Assembly (NCBI RefSeq): GCF_008632075.1
Contig: NZ_VWVM01000017.1
Location: 1 to 64,000 of the forward strand
From: Candidatus Pantoea gossypiicola
Lineage (GTDB): Bacteria > Pseudomonadota > Gammaproteobacteria > Enterobacterales > Enterobacteriaceae
Direction: 5' to 3'
Length of the DNA stretch: 64,000 nucleotides
A model generated the notes under the pieces. The model worked only from the letters and a program-made list of their open reading frames with translations. It was not told the DNA's origin and searched no databases. The position numbers and the translations under genes are program-made. This document shows, piece after piece, positions 1 through 9,203 of this stretch. Numbering within the stretch: position 1 is the first letter of the stretch; each line of letters begins with the position of its first letter.

Positions 1-125
1 CCAGACATTACTCACCCGTCCGCCACTCGTCACCCGAGAGCAAGCTCTCTGTGCTACCGTCCGACTTGCATGTGTTAGGCCTGCCGCCAGCGTTCAATCT
101 GAGCCATGATCAAACTCTTCAATTT
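1..125 (-). rRNA. rrs: 16S ribosomal RNA, 5' end (partial)
   Basis: The reverse complement ending at position 125 begins AAATTGAAGAGTTTGATC, the canonical 5' end of enterobacterial 16S rRNA. It continues through the universal 27F priming region and the first variable loop (V1). Only the first 125 nucleotides lie in the window; the rest runs off the left edge. It follows btuB and murI in the same direction, as rrnB does in E. coli. Confidence 0.98.
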
Positions 126-278
126 AAGTTTGATTTGCTGCAACAAGTGCAGCGATGCTCATCTGTAAAACGTCATAATGAATTTCATTATGTGTTCACT
201 CGTGAGGCTTTGATATTTTTGTGCGTCCAAAGACGCTGATATCAATCCTGCGAGTGCCCACACAGATTGTCTGATAAA

Positions 279-291
279 TTGTTAAAGAGCA
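279..291 (-). promoter_or_regulatory. rrn leader boxA antitermination site
   Basis: The minus strand reads TGCTCTTTAACAA between promoter P2 and the 16S start. This is the conserved boxA recruited by the NusB/S10 antitermination complex in rRNA leaders. The flanking leader (126-321) is otherwise untranslated and would carry the RNase III processing stem. Confidence 0.9.
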
Positions 292-321
292 TGCCGCGAT
301 TTACTGCGGCGCGGGCTGCGT

Positions 322-349
322 ATATTACGCTTTCCGCATTGTCAGTCAA
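322..349 (-). promoter_or_regulatory. rrn promoter P2
   Basis: On the minus strand a -35 TTGACT (344-349) and a -10 TAATAT (322-327) are separated by 16 bp. This spacing and arrangement match E. coli rrn P2. It lies about 200 bp upstream of the 16S start. Confidence 0.88.
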
Positions 350-442
350 GCATTTATTTTCGCTTAACTCACTGGCTCGTATGATTTCGAACCTACTCAA
401 CCCGGCGCTTCGTAAGCCATTGTGCCGTGTCAGTGGAGGCGC

Positions 443-470
443 ATTATAGGGAGTTCTCGAAGGCTGACAA
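443..470 (-). promoter_or_regulatory. rrn promoter P1
   Basis: On the minus strand a -35 TTGTCA (465-470) and a -10 TATAAT (443-448) are separated by 16 bp, followed by a GC-rich discriminator. This is the typical layout of the stringently and growth-rate controlled rrn P1. The -35 lies about 50 bp from the murI stop codon, so any FIS and UP elements must overlap the murI 3' end. Confidence 0.9.
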
Positions 471-521
471 GTGCTAATTTCAAATAAAATTCCGAGTGCT
501 GATTTTTTCAGCTAAAAGCCG

Positions 522-1373
522 CTAAAGCGCCAGTTTTTCGAGCATCGGGAAGCCATAACGCTGCAAAACGGGTGATAATTGTACAGCTTCGCCATCCAGT
601 GCCGTACAGAATGCGACATTCTGCTGCAAGGAGTGCACCTCAGGCGCTTCATGCTCAAGCAGCCAGACGGTACGTCGGGCGATTGCCGCACCGGAATCGA
701 TCAGACGCGTCCCTTCAGGTAATACCTGCTGCAGCTCTTCGCGCAGTAAAGGAAAATGCGTACAGCCTAAGACCACCGTATCCGGTGGCTCAGCCATCCT
801 CAGCCACGGCTGAACAATGCGGCGCACCTCGTCCAGTGCAACCTCCTCACCGTGCAGCTTCGCTTCTGCCAGCTCCACCAGCTCCGCCGAGCCCAGCATC
901 TCGATGCTGCAGGAACCAGCAAACTGCGCCACCAGCTCATGTGTATAAGGACGGCGTACGGTTGCACGCGTTGCCAGTAATCCCACCACGCCATTACGCG
1001 TCAGGCGCGCGGCTGGTTTAATCGCCGGCACCACCCCTACGACAGGAAACGCAAAGCGTTCACGTAAAGCGGGTAATGAAACCGTGCTGGCCGTATTACA
1101 GGCGATGATGACCAATGAGAGAGGATAGCGCTGCGTAATAGCCTCAACGATAGCGACCACCCGCTCCACGATGAAGGTTTCGCTTTTCTCACCGTAAGGA
1201 AAGCCTGCGTTATCGAAGGCATAGAGGTAATGCAGGTCCGGCAGCAGCTGACGGACCTCGTCATAGACAGAAAGCCCACCGACGCCGGAATCAAACACCA
1301 GCACGGTAGGGCGCAAATCAGAAGTTGTAGCTGCCGCTGAGGTAATACTCTCGTCCTGGGGTCTGATAGCCAT
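522..1373 (-). CDS. murI: Glutamate racemase MurI
   Basis: MurI interconverts L- and D-glutamate in the cytoplasm, supplying D-Glu for peptidoglycan. The 283-residue protein has the family N-terminal motif VFDSGVGG with Asp28, the two catalytic cysteines (Cys92 in ACNTAST and Cys204 in GCTHFP) and an enterobacterial C-terminus. A longer in-frame start exists upstream. The start at MAIRP was chosen because the resulting length matches the roughly 285 residues of E. coli MurI. The first 56 bp overlap the 3' end of btuB in a different frame, the same arrangement as in E. coli, so translation of the two is probably linked. The rrn operon follows downstream in the same direction. Confidence 0.97.
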   Translation of the reverse strand: MAIRPQDESITSAAATTSDLRPTVLVFDSGVGGLSVYDEVRQLLPDLHYLYAFDNAGFPYGEKSETFIVERVVAIVEAITQRYPLSLVIIACNTASTVSLPALRERFAFPVVGVVPAIKPAARLTRNGVVGLLATRATVRRPYTHELVAQFAGSCSIEMLGSAELVELAEAKLHGEEVALDEVRRIVQPWLRMAEPPDTVVLGCTHFPLLREELQQVLPEGTRLIDSGAAIARRTVWLLEHEAPEVHSLQQNVAFCTALDGEAVQLSPVLQRYGFPMLEKLAL

Positions 1374-3198
1374 ACACTGTCTCGTAATCTTTATCGAACA
1401 GGTTGGCAATTCTACCACGAACCGTGAGCTGTGAAGTGACCGGATATGAGACGGCGAGATCCCACAGGCTCACTCCCCCTGGCTTCACGCGTCGGCTGGG
1501 CGTGCTGTTAAAGTCGGTATCATAGCGGTCACCCAGATAATGATAAGTCACGGACCAGTCAAACTCATACAGCGTCCAGTCAAGCTGATACTTCACCTGC
1601 TGCTTAGCCCGGCGAATAAGTGGCTGATCGGTGCTGCCATCCCGCGCATCAACATAATCATAAGAGAGCTGATGCGTCAGTGGCCCGGTATCAAATCCGG
1701 CGGTGGCTTCAACGCCTTTAATACGCGCCTGCTCAATGTTGTAGTAGCGGAAGGTCTGCGGATCGCCTTCAATCAGATTATCGATATCATTGCGATAGCC
1801 CGACACGCGCCAGTTCACCGGTCCGCTCAACCCTTCGAAACCGCCCTCCCACTGCTTACTTTTTTCCGGATCGAGGTCGCGATTACCATAAAACGGACTG
1901 TAAACCTGCGACAGATTCGGTGCTTTAAACGCAGTGCCATAAGAGGCGAACGCACGGTAGCCGGAGATAAACTCCCATGACGCCGCCGTCTGCCAGGTGT
2001 TATGCCAGCCGAACTGATTGTTGTCATCACCGCGTACCGCACCTTCAAGGGTAACGCTGCCAAACTGCTGCTGGCCAGTCAGGTAGAGGCCGGTGTTACG
2101 CTGCTTATAACCATCTGACAGATAGTTCGTGCCCGGCTCGGTCGTCTCTTTCTGCCAGTCGACACCGGCGCTGATCGCGCCCTGCCCCACCTGCACGGTG
2201 TTACCCCACTGCAGGTTGTACTGCGTGACATCATCAAAGGTGGACGCGGCACCGTAGCGGCCATTGCGTGGGTCATAGTTAATGTCTTTGGTATGACCGT
2301 AACTGGCGACGAGCTGGGTAGAGTAGAAGTCACGGTTGAAGCGTAGCCCGGTGTCCCAGGTCTGGCTGTAGAGCTGACGGGTATCAGCCAGTCCGACGAT
2401 GCGGGTAAAACTGTCATCGTAGCTGTATGACCCGTCGTAGGCGGTACGGTTATCAAATCCGTATCCGCGCACAAAACCACTCAGTTCATCGCTGAAGTGA
2501 TGCTCAAGGTTGCCATACAGGGTTTTGCTCATGAAGCCGTCGCGATCGTGCTGTGCCGGACCATAATCATTGGGATAGCCCGCCACCACGTCATACCCTT
2601 TGGTATAGGTGTAGTAGCCAGCCAGGGTAAGCGTTGTCGCATCACTTAGTTTCTGCTGGGTGGAGCCATCGTAAGTCTGATAACCATTGGACCCCATGCC
2701 CGCCGTCAGCGTGGTGCCCGATTGCGATCGACCCGTAATAATATTCACCACGCCGCCAATCGCATCAGAACCGTAGACCGCAGACCGCGCGCCGCGAACA
2801 TATTCGATGCGTTGCACCAGCGACAGAGGGATCTGGCTGAGGTCAGACGAACCGCTGATACCCGCCTGATTAAGCCGTATACCATCAATCAGGATCAGCA
2901 CATGTCGGGACTCGGTTCCCCGGATAAACAGTGAACTCTGCTGCCCCAATCCACCATTCTGCGCGACATCGACACCCGGCAGACGCCGCATCACATCCGT
3001 CAGGCTTTTGGCCTGCCAGCGATCGATCTCATCTCGCGTCACAACCGTTGTGGGAGCCAGTACACCTGAAACGGGTTCAGCAAAACGGTTGGCGGTAACG
3101 ATTTGCGTATCATCATTTCCCTGCGCAAAACCGTTTTGCGCCCAGAGAGAAATCGCCGTTGCGCTCAGCGCGAACAGCGATGCGGTTTTTTTTGTCAT
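1318..3198 (-). CDS. btuB: Outer-membrane vitamin B12 receptor BtuB
   Basis: BtuB is a TonB-dependent outer-membrane beta barrel importing cobalamins. The 626-residue product begins with a signal peptide (about residues 1-20). A TonB-box-like DTQIVTA follows around residues 30-36, then a plug domain ([20 protein letters not shown] and the [15 protein letters not shown] motif) and a 22-strand barrel ending in aromatic SGSYNF. The ATG at 3196-3198 was chosen over an upstream in-frame start because it aligns with E. coli BtuB and gives a clean signal peptide; the upstream codons lie inside the riboswitch leader. Expression is expected to fall when adenosylcobalamin is plentiful. Phages and colicins also use this receptor in E. 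coli. Confidence 0.97.
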   Translation of the reverse strand: MTKKTASLFALSATAISLWAQNGFAQGNDDTQIVTANRFAEPVSGVLAPTTVVTRDEIDRWQAKSLTDVMRRLPGVDVAQNGGLGQQSSLFIRGTESRHVLILIDGIRLNQAGISGSSDLSQIPLSLVQRIEYVRGARSAVYGSDAIGGVVNIITGRSQSGTTLTAGMGSNGYQTYDGSTQQKLSDATTLTLAGYYTYTKGYDVVAGYPNDYGPAQHDRDGFMSKTLYGNLEHHFSDELSGFVRGYGFDNRTAYDGSYSYDDSFTRIVGLADTRQLYSQTWDTGLRFNRDFYSTQLVASYGHTKDINYDPRNGRYGAASTFDDVTQYNLQWGNTVQVGQGAISAGVDWQKETTEPGTNYLSDGYKQRNTGLYLTGQQQFGSVTLEGAVRGDDNNQFGWHNTWQTAASWEFISGYRAFASYGTAFKAPNLSQVYSPFYGNRDLDPEKSKQWEGGFEGLSGPVNWRVSGYRNDIDNLIEGDPQTFRYYNIEQARIKGVEATAGFDTGPLTHQLSYDYVDARDGSTDQPLIRRAKQQVKYQLDWTLYEFDWSVTYHYLGDRYDTDFNSTPSRRVKPGGVSLWDLAVSYPVTSQLTVRGRIANLFDKDYETVYGYQTPGREYYLSGSYNF

Positions 3199-3280
3199 TT
3201 TTAATCGCATCCATAAGACGAAGCAGGATGCCGCGGGCCGACAATCAATAGAACGCGATGATTGAACGAGTAGCGACGTT

Positions 3281-3437
3281 ACACCGGCAGGTCTTCGGGC
3301 TGGGAACCATAAGTGATGATGACTTCCCATCCCAGAGGACAGTGTCTGCACTTGCACACATCACGACATTCCTTACCGCTGCGCGTCAGCTCCAGATTCA
3401 CACTGGATTCCCTATTAACTCGGGCTTGAGGCCGGCG
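3281..3437 (-). promoter_or_regulatory. Cobalamin (AdoCbl) riboswitch of btuB
   Basis: Read on the minus strand, the leader has the features of the E. coli btuB aptamer in order. They are a GCCGGCC P1 strand, TTAATAGGGAATCC, GAATCTGGAGCTGACGCGCA, GCGGTAAGGAA, a GACACTG segment, GATGGGAAGTCATCATC, and the B12-box end AGCCCGAAGACCTGCCGG that closes P1. About 80 nt of expression platform (3199-3280) separate it from the btuB ATG. The known mechanism in E. coli is sequestration of the ribosome binding site through a kissing loop; the same is inferred here. Confidence 0.95.
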
Positions 3438-3500
3438 TCTGCAGTCTACGGAGTGGAGATACGGAAGTCCAGACTGCTAAATATCTTCTCGCTGCGGGAC

Positions 3501-3528
3501 TGGACATCAGCAAGTGAATGCCTACAAT
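3501..3528 (+). promoter_or_regulatory. trmA promoter, rrn P1-like
   Basis: TGGACA (3501-3506) and TACAAT (3523-3528) are 16 bp apart and are followed by a GC-rich discriminator (CGCCCGC). The E. coli trmA promoter is known to resemble rrn P1 and to be growth-rate and stringently regulated. The 16 bp spacer and GC-rich discriminator here fit that. Confidence 0.65.
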
Positions 3529-3561
3529 CGCCCGCTGGTAAGCTATTAATCAGGATTGCTC

Positions 3562-4665
3562 ATGACACCCGAACATCTCCCCATTGAAGAGTATGACGCA
3601 CAGCTGGCAGAAAAAGTCAGTCGTTTAGAGACGATGATGACGCCGTTTGCTGCGCCCGACGTGGAAGTGTTCCGTTCGCCGGTCAGCCACTATCGGATGC
3701 GTGCTGAATTTCGCCTGTGGCACGACGGCGATGATATCTATCACATCATCTTTGATCAGCAGACACGCGAGCGGATCCGTGTTGATCAGTTCCCGGCGGC
3801 CAGCCAGTTGATCAACCAGCTGATGCCAAAGATGATCGACGCGATCCGCGATAACCGCACCCTGCGCCATAAACTGTTTCAGATCGACTATCTGTCGACC
3901 ATGAGCAATCAGATTGTGATTTCACTGCTCTATCACCGCAAGCTGGATGATGAGTGGCAGCAGGCAGCTGCGGCGCTGCGTGACCAGCTGCGCGCGGAAG
4001 GGCTGGATGTGCAGCTGATTGGCCGTGCGACCAAAACCAAAATCTGTCTGGATCGCGACTATGTAGATGAGCGTTTGCCGGTGGCGGGTCGTGAGATTAT
4101 TTATCGTCAGGTCGAGAACAGTTTTACCCAGCCCAATGCGGCGATGAATATTCAGATGCTGGAGTGGGCGCTGGATGTGACGCAGGATTCACAGGGTGAT
4201 CTGCTGGAACTCTACTGCGGTAACGGCAATTTCTCGCTGGCGCTGGCGCGTAATTTCCGCCGCGTGCTGGCGACTGAAATCGCCAAACCCTCTGTTGCGT
4301 CGGCGCAATACAACATCGCCGTGAACCAGATTGATAACGTGCAGATCATTCGCATGGCAGCGGAAGAGTTTACGCAGGCGATGAATGGCGTACGCAGCTT
4401 TAATCGTCTGGAAGGGATTGACCTGACCAGCTACGAATGCGAAACGATTTTTGTCGATCCGCCGCGCAGCGGACTGGATGAAGAGACGGTGAAAATGGTG
4501 CAGGCCTATCCGCGCATCCTTTACATCTCCTGTAACCCGCAGACCCTGAGCGACAATCTGCAGACGCTGTCAGAAACGCATGAGGTAACGCGACTGGCAC
4601 TGTTTGATCAGTTCCCCTATACCCACCATATGGAATGCGGCGTTTTGCTGACGCGTAAAGCGTAA
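3562..4665 (+). CDS. trmA: tRNA (uracil(54)-C5)-methyltransferase TrmA
   Basis: TrmA uses S-adenosylmethionine to form ribothymidine at position 54 of tRNAs (and U341 of tmRNA in E. coli). The 367-residue protein has the SAM-binding segment [13 protein letters not shown], the DPPRSG motif and the nucleophilic Cys324 in YISCNPQTL. The start MTPEHLP matches the E. coli N-terminus; a TTG six bases upstream in the same frame is a less likely alternative. An AGGA at 3552-3555 serves as ribosome binding site. It is divergent from btuB and monocistronic, ending at a bidirectional terminator. Confidence 0.97.
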   Translation: MTPEHLPIEEYDAQLAEKVSRLETMMTPFAAPDVEVFRSPVSHYRMRAEFRLWHDGDDIYHIIFDQQTRERIRVDQFPAASQLINQLMPKMIDAIRDNRTLRHKLFQIDYLSTMSNQIVISLLYHRKLDDEWQQAAAALRDQLRAEGLDVQLIGRATKTKICLDRDYVDERLPVAGREIIYRQVENSFTQPNAAMNIQMLEWALDVTQDSQGDLLELYCGNGNFSLALARNFRRVLATEIAKPSVASAQYNIAVNQIDNVQIIRMAAEEFTQAMNGVRSFNRLEGIDLTSYECETIFVDPPRSGLDEETVKMVQAYPRILYISCNPQTLSDNLQTLSETHEVTRLALFDQFPYTHHMECGVLLTRKA

Positions 4666-4667
4666 AC

Positions 4668-4698
4668 AAAAACGGGAACCCTGAGGCTCCCGTTTTTA
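4668..4698. terminator. Bidirectional terminator between trmA and yijD
   Basis: ACGGGA (4672-4677) pairs with TCCCGT (4688-4693). An A-run precedes and a T-run follows, so the hairpin has a U-tract in both directions. It can end trmA rightwards and fabR-yijD leftwards. Confidence 0.85.
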
Positions 4699-4717
4699 TA
4701 TATTTCTGATGATATCC

Positions 4718-5089
4718 CTACTGATTACGCTTGCGCTTTAATCGCGTCGCAATCCAGAACACCAGCGCCACCATCAGAACGGTGGGCACAAAGTTGGAGC
4801 CAATATCCGGGTATTCCGCCCGCACCAGCGCGCTATACACCAGAATCCCCAGCAGGAAAAACGCTGCCGCCAGACCTGGCATACCGTCCGGCATGTTGGT
4901 GTTGAGATAACGCTGATGCAGACACCAGGCCGCCAGACCCAGCGCAATCAGCGGAAAAATCGAAAAGGGAACAAAAGCGCTGAACAGCACAGAAAACGAG
5001 CCGTTAATCGCTAAGCCGGTAATAAAAGCCAGTACCAGAGTGCTTTTATCGCGGATACCTGGGTGGGTCATGGACGGATCCTTACTCAT
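4718..5089 (-). CDS. yijD: YijD family inner-membrane protein
   Basis: A 123-residue hydrophobic protein with about four predicted membrane helices and the conserved [12 protein letters not shown] segment and basic C-terminus of E. coli YijD (119 residues). The function is unknown. Its start codon overlaps the stop of fabR by four bases, so the pair is translationally coupled, as in E. coli. A second Met at residue 7 is an alternative start. The conserved linkage with the fatty-acid repressor hints at a role in membrane lipid homeostasis, but that is inference. Confidence 0.92.
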   Translation of the reverse strand: MSKDPSMTHPGIRDKSTLVLAFITGLAINGSFSVLFSAFVPFSIFPLIALGLAAWCLHQRYLNTNMPDGMPGLAAAFFLLGILVYSALVRAEYPDIGSNFVPTVLMVALVFWIATRLKRKRNQ

Positions 5090-5733
5090 TGCTCTTCGGG
5101 TTTTTCCAGGGTGACCGCCAGTCGTTCCTGCTCACGGCGATACCAGTAATAAGCGCCTTTGGCGATCATACGTAGCTGCAGCACCAGCCGATCCTCAAGC
5201 TTACGTCGCTGCTCAGCATCAACATCCAGTGCTTCTGCACCGGCGCTGAAAACAATGGTCACCATCGCTTCCGCCTGCGCTTCGGTAAAACTACGCGGCA
5301 TGCGATTTTCGACCTCAAGATAATCGGCCAGTTCAGCGATGAAGTGCTGAATTTCACGCGCCACGGCGGCACGAAAAGCGGCAGAGGTACCGGAACGTTC
5401 ACGCAGTAAAAGGCGGAAAGCGTTGGGGTTGTTGCCGATGAACTCCATAAAGGTCGCCACCGACGTTTTAATAATGCTGCCACCCTTGGCGATACGCTGG
5501 CGCGCCTGACGCATCAGTTGCCGCAGCATCAGTCCGCTTTCATCCACCATCGTCAGTCCAAGCTCATCAACATCCTTAAAATGACGATAAAAAGAGGTGG
5601 GGGCTATCCCCGCTTCACGGGCAACTTCCCGCAAGCTCAGACTGGTAAAACTGCGTTCGGCGCTGAGCTGACTGAAAGCTGCTTCAATCAGTGTACGTCG
5701 TGTACGTTCTTTTTGTTGCGCTCTGACGCCCAT
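5086..5733 (-). CDS. fabR: Unsaturated fatty acid biosynthesis repressor FabR
   Basis: FabR is a TetR-family repressor that lowers fabA and fabB expression in response to unsaturated acyl-CoA or acyl-ACP. The 215 residues begin with a TetR helix-turn-helix ([20 protein letters not shown], about residues 32-51), followed by a helical ligand and dimer domain ending in [11 protein letters not shown]. Length and sequence match the E. coli protein. It is the first gene of a two-gene operon with yijD and is divergent from sthA. A half-site like the FabR operator lies in its own upstream region (see findings). Confidence 0.96.
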   Translation of the reverse strand: MGVRAQQKERTRRTLIEAAFSQLSAERSFTSLSLREVAREAGIAPTSFYRHFKDVDELGLTMVDESGLMLRQLMRQARQRIAKGGSIIKTSVATFMEFIGNNPNAFRLLLRERSGTSAAFRAAVAREIQHFIAELADYLEVENRMPRSFTEAQAEAMVTIVFSAGAEALDVDAEQRRKLEDRLVLQLRMIAKGAYYWYRREQERLAVTLEKPEEQ

Positions 5734-5925
5734 GCTCTCTGCCTTTAGCGGTATTGAGTGGGCACTATAACAAAATTTTCAGCGTACAGATTGGCAATCT
5801 TTGTCACCGCCTGTGAACCTCACTCTTTGTCAAAATGTGATGAAAATCGCTGTTAGAATTCAGAAGTGCGCGACGAGATGTTAGAATCTCGTTGTAAAAA
5901 TGTATAAATAATAGGACGTATCGGT

Positions 5926-7326
5926 ATGCAAAAGTCTTACGATTACGATGCCATTGTGATTGGCTCAGGACCCGGCGGTGAAGGGGCGGCGATGGGGCTG
6001 GTAAAACAGGGAGCGCGCATCGCCGTGATCGAACGCTACCACAACATCGGCGGCGGTTGTACGCACTGGGGCACTATCCCTTCTAAAGCCCTTCGCCACG
6101 CCGTTAGTCGCATTATTGAATTCAACCAGAACCCACTCTACAGCGATCATACCCGACTGCTTCGCTCCTCTTTCGCCGACATTCTCAATCACACTGAAAA
6201 CGTGATCAGCCAGCAGACAGCCATGCGTCAGGGCTTCTACGAGCGTAACCGCTGTGAACTTTATCAGGGTGATGCGCATTTTGTTGATGCCAATACCATT
6301 GAGATTGAGCAACCCGATGGCACGCGTGAGACACTGACGGCAGAGAAGTTTGTTATCGCCTGCGGTTCACGACCTTACCATCCTGACGATGTCGACTTTA
6401 CCCATCCCCGCGTTTATGACTCTGACTCTATCCTCAACCTGCATCATGAACCGGGTCACGTCATTATTTATGGCGCGGGTGTAATTGGCTGTGAATATGC
6501 GTCCATTTTCCGTGGCCTGAACGTTAAAGTTGACCTGATTAACACCCGCGATCGTCTGCTGGCATTCCTTGATCAGGAGATGTCTGACTCCCTCTCTTAC
6601 CACTTCTGGAACAGCGGCGTAGTCATTCGTCACAACGAAGAGTTTGAGAAGATCGAAGGCGTGGAAGATGGCGTAATCATGCATCTGAAGTCCGGCAAGA
6701 AAGTGAAAGCAGACTGTCTGCTTTACGCCAACGGCCGTACCGGTAACACTGATTCGCTGTCGCTGGAAAATGTCGGTCTGGAAGCGGATGGTCGTGGCCT
6801 GCTGAAAGTGAACAGTATGTATCAGACCGCTCAGCCGCACATCTATGCTGTGGGTGACGTGATTGGCTATCCCAGCCTGGCCTCTGCTGCCTACGATCAG
6901 GGCCGTATTGCCGCGCAGGCGATTATCAAAGGAGAAGCGTCAGCGCACCTGATTGAAGATATCCCGACCGGCATCTACACCATTCCGGAAATCAGCTCCG
7001 TGGGTAAAACCGAGCAGCAGCTGACGGCGATGAAGGTGCCTTACGAAGTGGGTCGCGCGCAGTTCAAACATCTGGCGCGCGCGCAGATCGTCGGCATGAA
7101 CGTTGGCAGCCTGAAGATTCTGTTCCATCGCGAAACGAAAGAGATTCTGGGGATCCACTGCTTTGGTGAGCGTGCCGCCGAGATTATTCACATCGGTCAG
7201 GCAATCATGGAGCAGAAAAATGGTGGCAACACGATTGAGTACTTCGTGAATACCACCTTTAACTATCCGACCATGGCTGAAGCTTATCGCGTTGCCGCGT
7301 TGAACGGCTTAAACCGCCTGTTTTAA
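5926..7326 (+). CDS. sthA: Soluble pyridine nucleotide transhydrogenase SthA
   Basis: SthA (UdhA) is a cytosolic FAD protein that moves hydride from NADPH to NAD+, disposing of excess NADPH. The 466 residues show the N-terminal FAD motif [10 protein letters not shown] (about 13-22), the central NAD motif [10 protein letters not shown] and the GDVIGYP segment. In the region where dihydrolipoamide dehydrogenases carry a CxxxxC disulfide, this protein has [13 protein letters not shown] with only one cysteine, the known signature of this enzyme. The last 18 bp overlap the 3' end of oxyR, which converges on it. Confidence 0.97.
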   Translation: MQKSYDYDAIVIGSGPGGEGAAMGLVKQGARIAVIERYHNIGGGCTHWGTIPSKALRHAVSRIIEFNQNPLYSDHTRLLRSSFADILNHTENVISQQTAMRQGFYERNRCELYQGDAHFVDANTIEIEQPDGTRETLTAEKFVIACGSRPYHPDDVDFTHPRVYDSDSILNLHHEPGHVIIYGAGVIGCEYASIFRGLNVKVDLINTRDRLLAFLDQEMSDSLSYHFWNSGVVIRHNEEFEKIEGVEDGVIMHLKSGKKVKADCLLYANGRTGNTDSLSLENVGLEADGRGLLKVNSMYQTAQPHIYAVGDVIGYPSLASAAYDQGRIAAQAIIKGEASAHLIEDIPTGIYTIPEISSVGKTEQQLTAMKVPYEVGRAQFKHLARAQIVGMNVGSLKILFHRETKEILGIHCFGERAAEIIHIGQAIMEQKNGGNTIEYFVNTTFNYPTMAEAYRVAALNGLNRLF

Positions 7327-8226
7327 GGCAGCGTCGAAATAGTGCGCCATGTGGGTTTTAATCGCCTCTGCCAGCTGTTCATAACGGCTGCGCAGAGGTG
7401 ACCCCGGACGATAGACCAGCGCAATCGTACGCTGTGGCACCGGTTTGTAGCAGGGTAGATAGCAGACGCCGTCGCGGACGCGTTCCGGCGGGACTGCCAG
7501 TGCCGGTAACAGCGTAATCCCGCTGCCAGCCGCCACCATATTGCGCAGCGTCTCAAGGCTGGTCGCGCGGAAGTGGGTATCTTCATCTGCACCCGCCTCA
7601 AAGCAGAAACCCATCGCCTGGTCACGCAGACAGTGCCCGTCTTCAAGCATCAGCAACTTCTCGCCAGCCAGATCGGACATCGGTACGCGATCGCGATCGC
7701 ACCACGGATGATCGGCATAGACTGCCAGCTTCATCGGCTCATCAAATAGCGGCACTTCGATAAAGGCCTGACTCTCTTTGACCAGCGCGATAATCGCGCA
7801 GTCCAGCTTGCCGCTGTCGAGCTGAGACAACAACTGCTGCGTCTGCGCTTCGTGCAGGTACATCTCCAGTTTCGGGAATGTCTGGTGCAGCGTAGGGATA
7901 ATCTGTGGCAATAAATAGGGCGCGGTGGTCGGAATGAGGCCGATATGTAGCGGACCTGACATCGCTTCCCCTTGCTGACTGGCCATCTCTTTCAGCACTT
8001 TCACTTCACGCAGTACCGTTCGCGCCTGATCCACCAGCAGCAGACCTGCCTGTGTGAACAGCACTTTACGGCTTGTGCGCTCCAGCAGCATTACACCCAG
8101 CTCATCTTCCAGCTTACGGATCTGCCCGCTTAACGTCGGCTGACTGACATGACACGCATCCGCCGCACGGCGGAAATGACGGTGTTCAGCAAGCGAAACC
8201 AGATATTCAAGATCACGAATATTCAT
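7309..8226 (-). CDS. oxyR: Peroxide-sensing transcriptional regulator OxyR
   Basis: OxyR is a LysR-type regulator that activates peroxide-defence genes when hydrogen peroxide oxidises Cys199 and Cys208 to a disulfide. Both cysteines are at exactly those positions here ([11 protein letters not shown]). The winged helix-turn-helix occupies residues 1-60 ([21 protein letters not shown]). The 305-residue start MNIRDLEYL matches E. coli; an in-frame upstream ATG would add 32 unlikely residues and overlap the operator. The 3' end overlaps sthA by 18 bp. A phased OxyR-type operator lies just upstream, between oxyR and the divergent peroxiredoxin gene, implying autoregulation. Confidence 0.98.
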   Translation of the reverse strand: MNIRDLEYLVSLAEHRHFRRAADACHVSQPTLSGQIRKLEDELGVMLLERTSRKVLFTQAGLLLVDQARTVLREVKVLKEMASQQGEAMSGPLHIGLIPTTAPYLLPQIIPTLHQTFPKLEMYLHEAQTQQLLSQLDSGKLDCAIIALVKESQAFIEVPLFDEPMKLAVYADHPWCDRDRVPMSDLAGEKLLMLEDGHCLRDQAMGFCFEAGADEDTHFRATSLETLRNMVAAGSGITLLPALAVPPERVRDGVCYLPCYKPVPQRTIALVYRPGSPLRSRYEQLAEAIKTHMAHYFDAALKQAV

Positions 8227-8245
8227 TATTACCCTCCAGACCACG

Positions 8246-8282
8246 ATAGCCCGTGGCGATAGATAGAATAGCAATGAACGAT
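8246..8282. promoter_or_regulatory. Predicted OxyR operator between oxyR and the Prx-Grx gene
   Basis: Four quarter-sites occur with exact 7 bp spacing: ATAG (8246-8249), CGAT (8257-8260), ATAG (8268-8271) and CGAT (8279-8282). The published E. coli consensus is ATAG-N7-CTAT-N7-ATAG-N7-CTAT, so 14 of 16 conserved bases match with correct phasing. It ends immediately before the -35 of the Prx-Grx promoter, the position of an activator that contacts RNA polymerase. It starts 20 bp upstream of the oxyR ATG, so it could also repress oxyR. Confidence 0.78.
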
Positions 8283-8311
8283 TGGCCCTATCAAGGGTGG
8301 TTGGGAATAAT
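8283..8311 (+). promoter_or_regulatory. Promoter of the Prx-Grx gene
   Basis: TTGGCC (8283-8288) and AATAAT (8306-8311) are separated by 17 bp. The -35 abuts the predicted OxyR operator. The moderate match to consensus suits an activator-dependent promoter. Confidence 0.6.
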
Positions 8312-8350
8312 GCGCGCATCAAATGGAACGCAGCAGGTCAGGAGCAAAAA

Positions 8351-9085
8351 ATGTTTGCAAGTCAGGAAGGTAAAGCTATTCCGTCAGTCACTTTTCACAC
8401 GCGTCAGGGCGATCGCTGGGTCGATGTCACCACAGAAACGCTGTTTAAAGACAAAACGGTGATCGTTTTTTCACTGCCGGGTGCATTTACACCCACTTGC
8501 TCCTCCAGCCATCTGCCGCGTTACAACGAATTAGCGGGTCTGTTTGCCCAACAGGGTGTGGACAGTATTCTGTGCGTCTCAGTGAATGACACCTTTGTGA
8601 TGAACGCCTGGAAAGCCGAACAGCGTGCAGACAATATTACTTTTATTCCTGATGGCAACGGCGAGTTCACGCGTGGAATGGAGATGCTGGTTGAGAAGGC
8701 CGATCTCGGTTTTGGCCCGCGTTCATGGCGTTACTCAATGCTGGTGCGTAACGGCGTGGTCGAGAAAATGTTCGTTGAGCCGAACAAACCTGGCGACCCG
8801 TTTGAGGTCTCCGATGCCGACACCATGCTGCGCTATCTGGCACCGGAGTGTAAAGCCCAGGAGTCGGTCGCCATATTCACTAAACCTGGCTGCACCTTCT
8901 GCACTCAGGCAAAACAGATGCTGATAGATCAGGGTATTCAGTACGAAGAGATTGTGCTGGGGCAGGATGCGACAACCGTCAGTCTGCGTGCCGTATCAGG
9001 CCGGGCGACGGAACCGCAGATCTTCATGGGCGGTCGTCATATTGGCGGCAGTGAGGAGCTGCAACAATACCTGCTGTCAGCGTAA
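8351..9085 (+). CDS. Hybrid peroxiredoxin-glutaredoxin (Prx5-Grx) fusion
   Basis: The protein reduces hydrogen and organic peroxides using glutathione. Residues 1-165 are a Prx5-type peroxiredoxin with the peroxidatic Cys50 in PGAFTPTCS. Residues 172-244 are a glutaredoxin with active site CTFC (181-184), a cis-proline loop (EPQIF) and the GG (232-233) glutathione-binding turn. The fusion corresponds to the hybrid Prx5/PGdx of Haemophilus influenzae. The start at MFASQ is set by AGGAG seven bases upstream; a longer in-frame ORF begins at 8282 inside the promoter. It is divergent from oxyR with a phased operator between them, so it is very likely an OxyR target. It occupies the place where oxyS lies in E. 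coli. Confidence 0.94.
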   Translation: MFASQEGKAIPSVTFHTRQGDRWVDVTTETLFKDKTVIVFSLPGAFTPTCSSSHLPRYNELAGLFAQQGVDSILCVSVNDTFVMNAWKAEQRADNITFIPDGNGEFTRGMEMLVEKADLGFGPRSWRYSMLVRNGVVEKMFVEPNKPGDPFEVSDADTMLRYLAPECKAQESVAIFTKPGCTFCTQAKQMLIDQGIQYEEIVLGQDATTVSLRAVSGRATEPQIFMGGRHIGGSEELQQYLLSA

Positions 9086-9165
9086 AGAATCTGAGCGTCG
9101 GCCGGGAGAGCAGGCGCTTTGATGATGTGCCTATAATAAAGTAGTAATTCTGAAGCTAGAGGTTG

Positions 9166-9194
9166 GCGGGCATAGACTATGCCCGCTTTTTTTT
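9166..9194 (+). terminator. Terminator downstream of the Prx-Grx gene
   Basis: GCGGGCAT and ATGCCCGC form a perfect 8 bp stem around the loop AGACT, followed by eight T. It works only rightwards. A TATAAT box (9132-9137) about 30 bp upstream raises the possibility that it also ends a short independent transcript. Confidence 0.92.
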
Positions 9195-9203
9195 ACCTGC
9201 TAT

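Noticed and set aside
51..449. Short ORFs in the rRNA leader
   Set aside because: They lie within the 16S start, rrn leader and promoters, which fully explain the sequence.
3258..3587. ORF reading through the btuB riboswitch towards trmA
   Set aside because: It covers the conserved cobalamin aptamer on the other strand; no family similarity.
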